DNA of 64,000 bases from Actinomycetota bacterium (GTDB taxonomy: Bacteria > Actinomycetota > Acidimicrobiia > Acidimicrobiales > Acidimicrobilacustridaceae), in the NCBI GenBank assembly GCA_005787345.1, contig SYBH01000008.1, positions 33,201 to 97,200 on the forward strand, in the 5' to 3' direction. A program made the translations under genes and the position numbers. The notes under the pieces were generated by a model. It saw only the letters and a program-made list of their open reading frames with translations, did no database searches and was not told where the DNA came from. Below, one piece after another: positions 57,378-64,000 of this stretch. Numbering within the stretch: position 1 is the stretch's first letter; every line of letters starts with the position of its first letter.

Positions 57378-58157
57378 ATGATGACAACCGATCCATCCGA
57401 ACGCACCGTTCTTATTTCAGGCGGTGCATCTGGACTTGGAGAAGTAACCGCCTTGTGGTTCCTCGGACTCGGCTATCCAGTAGTCGTCCTCGATCTCGAT
57501 GCCGAAAAGTGCGAAGCGATGACAGAGCATCTTGGTGATCGCGGGGCGGTCGTTTGTGGAAACGTTCTCGATGATGCTGATGTGCAGCGTGCGATCGATG
57601 CGGCGCGAACATTTGGGGAACTGCGGTGGGTGATTGCATGTGCTGGTGGCGGCGAGGTGGGAGGCCGCATTGTTGGCAAGGGCGGCGTTCCGCACGATAT
57701 GGGAATCTTTCAACGAACACTTGAACTGAATGTCACCGGTTCGTTCAACACATTAAGGCTGGCGGCCGCTGCTATGTCAGAGAATGATCCCGATCCCGAT
57801 GGCGAACGTGGTGCCGCACTTCTTGTCACCTCCGGTGCTGGTTTCGAGGGTCAGATCGGGCAAATTGCTTACGGTTCAGCGAAGTCAGCTCTTATTGGCA
57901 TGACGTTGATTGCCGCGCGCGATCTGTCCTCAGTTGGAATCCGAGTAAACGCAATTGCGCCTGGAGTCATGAACACCAGCGCGTGGGAGCAAGGCCCTCC
58001 CGAATTGAAAGCTGCGCTTGAGTCGACCGTTCCGTTCCCTAAGAGGCTCGGTGAACCTGAAGAATTCGCTCGGTTGGCTGAACACCTCCTTGCGAACCGC
58101 TACATGAACGGACACGTCGCTCGACTTGATGGTGCTCTTCGATTCGCACCCAAGTAA
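57378..58157 (+). CDS. SDR family oxidoreductase
   Basis: VLISGGASGLGEVTA, YGSAKSALIGMTL; 3-hydroxyacyl-CoA dehydrogenase type 2-like arrangement. Confidence 0.92.
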   Translation: MMTTDPSERTVLISGGASGLGEVTALWFLGLGYPVVVLDLDAEKCEAMTEHLGDRGAVVCGNVLDDADVQRAIDAARTFGELRWVIACAGGGEVGGRIVGKGGVPHDMGIFQRTLELNVTGSFNTLRLAAAAMSENDPDPDGERGAALLVTSGAGFEGQIGQIAYGSAKSALIGMTLIAARDLSSVGIRVNAIAPGVMNTSAWEQGPPELKAALESTVPFPKRLGEPEEFARLAEHLLANRYMNGHVARLDGALRFAPK

Positions 58158-58172
58158 ACGAGCAACGAATGC

Positions 58173-59147
58173 TTAGCGAGTGGCGTAAAGGTCGGCCACA
58201 ACCTCTGCAGCATCATCGATTGAACCGAATTGTGTTTCAAGAATCCAGGCCCGTTTCAGAAAGAGATGGGCATCGACTTCCCAAGTGAACCCCATGCCTC
58301 CGTGCACCTGCACACAAGTCTTTGCGTTTTCAGTTGCGGCCCGTGCGGACGTGAGTCGGGCGCCAGCAACTGCTCTGTCGATAGATCCAACCTCGGGCTC
58401 GTCTACCGTCACGCCCGCTGCCCACACCGACGATCGAGCAACTTCGGTTCGAATCCAAGAATCAGCTAGGAGATGTTTTAGCCCCTGGAAAGAGCCGATT
58501 GGACGGCCGAATTGCTCACGCCCTTTTGCGTACTCGACCGCAAGTGTTGTGCTTCCGGAGGAGTTTCCCGAGAGTTGAGCTGAGGACAAAAGCGATCCGC
58601 GTTGGCGCCAACTTTTCGCGAGTTCAGGGCCACCAATTTTGTCGGCTTTTGGGAGATTCGTAAGAATCGTGACTGGGGTTGTGGGGTCAGTCGGGTGGGC
58701 CACATCTGTCCCCAAGGCGTCTTCACAATTCAAAAGGCCGACTCCTGCATCGTCGACTATCAAAAGCACATCGGATGAGCGGAAGTTCTCAACCGCGAGG
58801 GGACCGTCGGCACCGACGTCGATGATGCACGGAACCACTGAACCTTCAATCACTCCATCGATGACTCCGGATGCGAGGGTGGCAGCAACGAGTGGACCGG
58901 GAACAAGCGCTGCACCAAGAGCTTCGTGGACGAGAACAGCGTCAATAAAGTTGAGTCCCACGCCACCACGGTCTTCGGGTACAGCGATTCCGAATGTACC
59001 GAGGGCGGCGAGTTCCGCCCAGAGTGATCGATCAAACCCCTCGGGTTCACCGAATGACCGAACGGTATCGATTGCGAATCGATGAGCGGCAAACCCCGTA
59101 ATCATTTCGACAAGTGACGCTTGGTCGTCTGTTGGTTGAAGATCCAT
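58173..59147 (-). CDS. Acyl-CoA dehydrogenase family (short subunit-like, 324 aa)
   Basis: GIAVPEDRGGVGLNFIDAVLVHEALGAALVPGPLV, FGRPIGSFQGLKHLLAD, QVHGGMGFTWEVDAHLFLKRA. Confidence 0.92.
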   Translation of the reverse strand: MDLQPTDDQASLVEMITGFAAHRFAIDTVRSFGEPEGFDRSLWAELAALGTFGIAVPEDRGGVGLNFIDAVLVHEALGAALVPGPLVAATLASGVIDGVIEGSVVPCIIDVGADGPLAVENFRSSDVLLIVDDAGVGLLNCEDALGTDVAHPTDPTTPVTILTNLPKADKIGGPELAKSWRQRGSLLSSAQLSGNSSGSTTLAVEYAKGREQFGRPIGSFQGLKHLLADSWIRTEVARSSVWAAGVTVDEPEVGSIDRAVAGARLTSARAATENAKTCVQVHGGMGFTWEVDAHLFLKRAWILETQFGSIDDAAEVVADLYATR

Positions 59148-59149
59148 GA

Positions 59150-60337
59150 TCAGCGCTCCCTGGGAAGTCCGAGCACGCGCTCGGCGATGATGTTCTGCTG
59201 GATTTGGGTGGTCCCTCCGCCCAATGAAATTGCGAAAGCATGCAACTTGCTGTGCACGAGTTCTCCAGTCGGTTGACCGCCAAGATCGTCCAGTGAGAGC
59301 GATGCTCTATCAAGCACTCGAAGAGCAAGGTCGCCGAGGCGATGTTGGGTTGTAGCAAACGCCACCTTGAATCCAGACCCAGAACCCATGACTAAGCCAC
59401 CTCGTGCACCTTGTGAAACGTTTCGCTTGGTGAACGCCCACAATGCATCGAGATCGGCGCCAATGATGCCGACCTCGCGTCGGATGCTGTCGTCGTTCCA
59501 AACCGTGCTGCCATTTCGCATTGTCGATTTCGCCATTTCGATGAGCTCTTGAAAGACGTTGGTTGTGTCGAGTAACTCGCCAACAAAGCCGGTACCCCGC
59601 TCGAAAGAGAGCGTCACGTTGGCAACTCGCCAGCCGTCGTTCTCGGCGCCGACGAGATTCGCAACAGGAACTCGAACCTCGTCGAGAAACAACTCTGCAA
59701 ACTCGCTCGACCCGTGAACCGTGACGAGAGGCCGGACATCGATACCGGGAAGATCCATGGGCATGATGAGCCAACTGATGCCCTTATGTTTCAGTTCGCT
59801 TGGGTCGGTTCGGACCAGCATTTCGCAATAGTCGGCAGCCACGGCGTGCGAGGTCCAAATCTTTTGTCCGTTTACGACGTAGTCATCGCCATCACGAAAG
59901 GCTCGGGTACGAAGAGACGCGAGGTCGCTACCCGATCCGGGCTCGGAAAACCCTTGGCACCAAACATGTTCGCCGGTGAGTATGCCGCGAAGGTGGTGGG
60001 ACTTCTGAGCGTCGGAACCTTCGGCGATGATCGTGGGGCCAGCATGCATCTGGCCAACAAATCCAACCCCGACGTCTGGCGCTTTCGCCGCAGCCGATTC
60101 CTCAAGAAAGATCAGGTGTTCAGTGGGTGTGGCGCCGCGTCCACCATGCTCGGCGGGCCAGTTGATGCCTGCATAGCCGGCTTCGAACAACATTCGCTGC
60201 CACTGAGCATCGTAGGAACGTCGACCTGGCCAATCGTCCGGTAAAGGCGGTGGCGGCATCGAGGCAACTGCGCCGCGAAGCCAGGCGCGAACTTCGGAGC
60301 GGAAACTGGAGTCGCTTTCGGAATCACGTAAATGCAT
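59150..60337 (-). CDS. Acyl-CoA dehydrogenase
   Basis: WCQGFSEPGSGSDLASL, GQKIWTSHAVAADYCEMLVRTD, GGGTTQIQQNIIAERVLGLP; start at ATG 60337. Confidence 0.94.
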   Translation of the reverse strand: MHLRDSESDSSFRSEVRAWLRGAVASMPPPPLPDDWPGRRSYDAQWQRMLFEAGYAGINWPAEHGGRGATPTEHLIFLEESAAAKAPDVGVGFVGQMHAGPTIIAEGSDAQKSHHLRGILTGEHVWCQGFSEPGSGSDLASLRTRAFRDGDDYVVNGQKIWTSHAVAADYCEMLVRTDPSELKHKGISWLIMPMDLPGIDVRPLVTVHGSSEFAELFLDEVRVPVANLVGAENDGWRVANVTLSFERGTGFVGELLDTTNVFQELIEMAKSTMRNGSTVWNDDSIRREVGIIGADLDALWAFTKRNVSQGARGGLVMGSGSGFKVAFATTQHRLGDLALRVLDRASLSLDDLGGQPTGELVHSKLHAFAISLGGGTTQIQQNIIAERVLGLPRER

Positions 60338-60374
60338 CACAAGCCTCGTTGTGTCGGTGTGGGGCGAACCCGAA

Positions 60375-61115
60375 CTATTGCGGTTCGTTCCATTCAATGG
60401 TTCGGTCGGAACGTTCGGGTTGACGCCCGATTTTTAGGGGGGCCAGGGGAGCGTCGCACATTAGGAATCGTTCGTAGTCCTCGGCCGCCCAGAGGACATC
60501 GCGCCACAGCCGAAGACTTGAGTCGGAATCTCGAGCCTTCTCAACTTCGGCCCACTGCTGCCATTCTGGGATCGCCCAAATCACGATGCACTCATCGTCG
60601 CGGCGCATAGAGGTTTTGAGGGCTCCGACAAGTTCCCAACCAAACGGCTGATGAGCACTCACGGCGATGTCGCGGACTTTTGACAAAAATGTCTCGGCTC
60701 CACCCGGTTCGACTCGGATTGTGTCGTGGGCGTAGGCCTTGCCAGAGACTCCTGCGGCGCAAAGCTCCTCGATAGTCCGGGTCCATGGAGCGGGTATGAG
60801 CACACGGTCGTAGCCCCCGGAGCGAAAGTTCGCGGCCTCGTTCCACCAGGCTTCGAGTTTGGCATCCTGCAACGTAGGACGGCCGAGCTCATGGCCAAGG
60901 GCGGTAGCCAGTCCATCGAGACCATCTTCCTCCCACATGTTGACGACCCGAGGCCAGCGGTCGGTTGTGCCGACTACTCCCCACACGCCGTAACAAAGTT
61001 GGCCGCGATCGTCTCGAGCCATCGGACACCAGTTGGCGGTCATGTGGTGCATGTAGTTCGCTCGGTTGGCGCCAATAATGTCGATGAACTCGTGCGTGTA
61101 GACCTTGGTATTCAC
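60375..61115 (-). CDS. Hypothetical protein, NIPSNAP-like/dimeric alpha-beta barrel repeats
   Basis: GVVGTTDRWPRVVNMWEEDGLDGLA...IVIWAIPEWQQWAEVEKARDSD pattern; GTG start with GGGGGAACT upstream. Confidence 0.6.
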   Translation of the reverse strand: MNTKVYTHEFIDIIGANRANYMHHMTANWCPMARDDRGQLCYGVWGVVGTTDRWPRVVNMWEEDGLDGLATALGHELGRPTLQDAKLEAWWNEAANFRSGGYDRVLIPAPWTRTIEELCAAGVSGKAYAHDTIRVEPGGAETFLSKVRDIAVSAHQPFGWELVGALKTSMRRDDECIVIWAIPEWQQWAEVEKARDSDSSLRLWRDVLWAAEDYERFLMCDAPLAPLKIGRQPERSDRTIEWNEPQ

Positions 61116-61201
61116 AGTTCCCCCATGGGTGGCGCTGATGTATCGGTTCGGGATCGCGCATCGAGAGCCGATACCGATTGACTCGGGCTACCTCTAGATT
61201 C

Positions 61202-61235
61202 GATTCAGAGAACGAGTTTCTGAATCCTGATTCAG
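61202..61235. promoter_or_regulatory. Candidate operator: three GATTCAG/CTGAATC half-sites, including palindrome CTGAATCCTGATTCAG (61220-61235)
   Basis: Direct reading of divergent intergenic region 61116-61263; same YTGAAY-N4-RTTCAR layout as two other sites. Confidence 0.55.
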
Positions 61236-61263
61236 TTTGCTGAGCGGGAACTAGGGTAGCGGG

Positions 61264-62076
61264 ATGAGCGAGGGGTATGCGTCACGTCCTGGGCTGCAAT
61301 GTGCCTTTGCCGATGGAGTACTCAGACTCACCTTTGACCGGGCCGACAAGCGAAATGCCCTAACCGATGAGATCGTCGAAGGCGTGATTCAGGCGATTGT
61401 TGCCGCCGGTACTGACGAGGCGGTTCGAGCCGTCGTACTTTCGGGAATTGGCGATCATTTCTGTTCCGGTTTTGACATCGTCGCTCGCAATATTCCGAGC
61501 GGAGGTCGTCCTCGGGTGGGAAGCATCCAACGTCGGCTCCCGGGACAAGCGAATCGACTGATTGCGCTGATGCTTCGTACGCAAGTCCCGATTATTTGCG
61601 TAGTTCGCGGATGGTCTGCGGGTATTGGTCTTGCACTTGCACTTGCTGCTGATTTCACACTTGCCGCGGACGATGCAAAATTTTGGGCACCGTTCCTAGA
61701 TCGGGGTTTCACCCCCGATAGCGGAATCACCTGGATGCTCCCCCGACGCGTTGGTGATGTTCGAGCTCGCGAGATGCTCCTTTTGGGGCGAGTGCTCACC
61801 GGTGTTGAAGCTGCAGAGTGTTCATTGATTCATGGGTCGATTGCATCCCCAGACCTTGATGCCGCCGCTGAATCCCTCATCTCCCAGTTGGCGACGGCGC
61901 CCACGGTTTCGCTGGGGCTGACGAAGTCTCTGCTTGCTGCATCGTCGACTGCGACATTGGAATCACAACTTCAGGACGAGGCGTTCTCGCTGGAACTCTC
62001 GTCACGGAGCGATGACTTCAAAGAGGGACTCCTTGCGTTCAAAGAAAAACGCAACCCTGACTACAAGGGCCGCTGA
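61264..62076 (+). CDS. Enoyl-CoA hydratase/isomerase family
   Basis: LTFDRADKRNALTDEIV, GDHFCSGFDIV, GWSAGIGLALALAADFTLAADDAKF. Confidence 0.92.
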   Translation: MSEGYASRPGLQCAFADGVLRLTFDRADKRNALTDEIVEGVIQAIVAAGTDEAVRAVVLSGIGDHFCSGFDIVARNIPSGGRPRVGSIQRRLPGQANRLIALMLRTQVPIICVVRGWSAGIGLALALAADFTLAADDAKFWAPFLDRGFTPDSGITWMLPRRVGDVRAREMLLLGRVLTGVEAAECSLIHGSIASPDLDAAAESLISQLATAPTVSLGLTKSLLAASSTATLESQLQDEAFSLELSSRSDDFKEGLLAFKEKRNPDYKGR

Positions 62077-62077
62077 T

Positions 62078-63406
62078 GTGAAAGAGATGCCGAGTACAGC
62101 CTTGATTGATGTTCCGGATCTTGCCATCGCGCCTGGAAGCGACCTCAATGCGGCGGTTTCTGCGGTGCGAGATTGGATCAACTCGAACGTTCCCCGAGAT
62201 TGGCGTGACGCTGCGGATCGAGGTGGCGCTGCAGAGATACGTAAAGTCCGGAAGTTCTCAGACTACGAAGCCTGGTACCCAACGTTCGCTCGTTCTGGGT
62301 TAGCGGTTGCGACATGGCCTATTGCGTATGGCGGTCTTGGCCTTTCGTCAACGATTGCTCGCGCTATCGAAGCCGAACTCGCCCCATTCAATTTGGGTCG
62401 ACTCAACCCACTCGGACTCAATTTGGCGGCACCTGCATTGTTTGCTCACGGTACCGAGGAACAACGGTTGCGGTTTCTTCCGCCGATGGTTCGAAACGAA
62501 GAAGTTTGGTGTCAGCTCTTTAGTGAGCCAGGGGCTGGTTCTGATCTTGCGTCACTTGCGACTCGGGCCGAGCGTGACGGCGACGAATGGGTGCTGACCG
62601 GACAGAAAGTCTGGAGTACTTGGGCGCACCTTTCTGATTTCGGCGTTCTTCTTGCTCGTACCGATCCCGACCAACCGAAGAGGCAAGGCATTACGTATTT
62701 CCTCGTTGATCTACGTCAGCCCGGCGTGGAAGTGCGGTCATTGAGGCACATCACCGGCGAAATTGACTTCAATGAAACCTTTCTTGACGAGGTTCGTGTG
62801 CCCGATTTCAATCGGGTGGGAGCAATCGGAGATGGTTGGAATGTCGCCAACTCGACGCTGTCCGGAGAACGCCAGATGGTGTCAGGTTCCGGTTCAGGCG
62901 GCGTTGACCGCATAGGTGGTTCCGGCGCCGAATCACTCATTGCTCTTGCGAAGTCCAACGACGCTGCCAGTCGGGAAAACGGATGGTGCGATCCACTCGT
63001 ACGACAGGCGATCATGAAGGTTCTCAGCGAGGAATGGATTCGGGGCTGGACAAATCGACGAGTGCGGGCTGGCCTCAAGGCTGGCCGTGCGCCAGGCCCG
63101 GAGAGTTCTATTGGCAAAGTCCACCAAGGTTCATTGAATCAGCGCATTCAGTTGCTTGCAACTGACTTACTGGGAAGCGGCGCTCTTGCTTGGGACGCCG
63201 ATCAATCAGATGTCGACGACGTGGCGGCAAGGTACGCACTCACGCTCCCTCGTGAGGTCAAGGGAATGCTTCGAAGTCGAGCGAACACAATCGAAGGCGG
63301 CACAACCGAAGTGAATAAGAACATCGTTGGCGAGCGAGTTCTTGGCCTGCCGCGAGAAGCTGATCCTTGGAGTGGCGTTCCATGGCGAGATGTCCCGCGG
63401 AGTTGA
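62078..63406 (+). CDS. Acyl-CoA dehydrogenase
   Basis: WCQLFSEPGAGSDLASL, GQKVWSTWAHLSDFGVLLARTD, EGGTTEVNKNIVGERVLGLP; GTG 62078 or ATG 62087 start, ORF opens 61934. Confidence 0.94.
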   Translation: MKEMPSTALIDVPDLAIAPGSDLNAAVSAVRDWINSNVPRDWRDAADRGGAAEIRKVRKFSDYEAWYPTFARSGLAVATWPIAYGGLGLSSTIARAIEAELAPFNLGRLNPLGLNLAAPALFAHGTEEQRLRFLPPMVRNEEVWCQLFSEPGAGSDLASLATRAERDGDEWVLTGQKVWSTWAHLSDFGVLLARTDPDQPKRQGITYFLVDLRQPGVEVRSLRHITGEIDFNETFLDEVRVPDFNRVGAIGDGWNVANSTLSGERQMVSGSGSGGVDRIGGSGAESLIALAKSNDAASRENGWCDPLVRQAIMKVLSEEWIRGWTNRRVRAGLKAGRAPGPESSIGKVHQGSLNQRIQLLATDLLGSGALAWDADQSDVDDVAARYALTLPREVKGMLRSRANTIEGGTTEVNKNIVGERVLGLPREADPWSGVPWRDVPRS

Positions 63407-63409
63407 TGG

Positions 63410-64000
63410 ATGTACTCCACACTCGTAGTTGAACGACAGGGTCATGTTGCTTGGCTGATTTTCGACCGTCCTGATGTGGGGAACGCCATGGACTCAGTGA
63501 TGCTCACTGAAATTGAGCAAGCGTGGCAGGAGCTTGAGTCCGACCCTGAGGTGAGGGTAATCATTAACACCGGCAATGGGCGACTGTTCCAAACGGGTCT
63601 TGATGTGGTGCAACTCGCCAAAGACCGCGAAGCATTGAGAGAGCAGTCTCGCCGAACTCGCGACGCAGAACTTCGCTTGACCAGTTGGCATAACTCTGTC
63701 ACCAAGCCAGTGATTTGCGCAGTGAATGGCTTATGCGCAGGAGGTGGTCTGCACTTTGTCGCCGATGCAGACATCGTGATTGCTTCATCGGATGCTGCAT
63801 TTCTTGACCCGCATGTCTCTATCGGCCAAGTCACTTCCTATGAGGCGATTGGGCTTGCTCGGAAGATGCCGTTTGAGGCGGTGATGCGTATGGCGTTGAT
63901 GGGTCGCCATGAGCGGATGTCGGCGCAGCGGGCCTATGAACTCGGGATGATTAGTGAAGTTGTTGATCCTCCAGAGCGTTTGCGTGAGGTTGCCCAGGAG
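63410..64000 (+). CDS. Enoyl-CoA hydratase/isomerase family (truncated by window end)
   Basis: Manual translation MYSTLVVERQGHVAWLIFDRPDVGNAMDSVM...CAVNGLCAGGGLHFVADADIVIAS; open to base 64000. Confidence 0.88.
   Translation, partial: MYSTLVVERQGHVAWLIFDRPDVGNAMDSVMLTEIEQAWQELESDPEVRVIINTGNGRLFQTGLDVVQLAKDREALREQSRRTRDAELRLTSWHNSVTKPVICAVNGLCAGGGLHFVADADIVIASSDAAFLDPHVSIGQVTSYEAIGLARKMPFEAVMRMALMGRHERMSAQRAYELGMISEVVDPPERLREVAQE

Noticed and set aside
1-64000. CRISPR arrays, IS elements, prophage, toxin-antitoxin or defence islands, tRNA/rRNA genes
   Set aside because: No regularly spaced repeats, transposase or integrase translations, phage structural genes or RNA gene signatures were recognised in the sequence or ORF track

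Overview
The window is a dense, ordinary-looking chromosomal segment with no rRNA, tRNA, CRISPR array, IS element or prophage recognised by eye. Gene content and codon usage suggest a high-GC actinobacterium, possibly Acidimicrobiia-like; this is inference, as there is no marker gene. About 55 protein-coding genes are supported. There are three broad blocks. (1) About 0-29 kb is a redox and acyl-CoA catabolic neighbourhood: SDRs, two cytochrome P450s, a Baeyer-Villiger monooxygenase, two paralogous molybdopterin oxidoreductases, an amidohydrolase, NTF2-like proteins, and housekeeping genes (DEAD-box helicase, Mug-type glycosylase, NlpC/P60). (2) About 29.7-46.5 kb is a cell-envelope glycan locus: three acyltransferase-3/SGNH proteins, a polysaccharide deacetylase, two paralogous GT-C glycosyltransferases and an AftD-like arabinofuranosyltransferase. 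(3) About 47.6-64 kb is an acyl-CoA catabolic cluster: acyl-CoA synthetases, acyl-CoA dehydrogenases, enoyl-CoA hydratases, amidohydrolases, SDRs, and a TetR regulator translationally coupled to a signal-less periplasmic-binding-protein homologue. The strongest candidates for something undescribed are: a shared 16-bp palindrome YTGAAY-N4-RTTCAR at three intergenic regions of block 3; the coupled solute-binding-like protein/TetR pair with one of these palindromes upstream; two distinct start-site architectures (TANNNT-N6-8-ATG, probably leaderless, versus a G5A box before the start); and the envelope locus with AftD coupled to an SGNH acyltransferase. All functional calls come from reading the sequence and translations; no database search was run.
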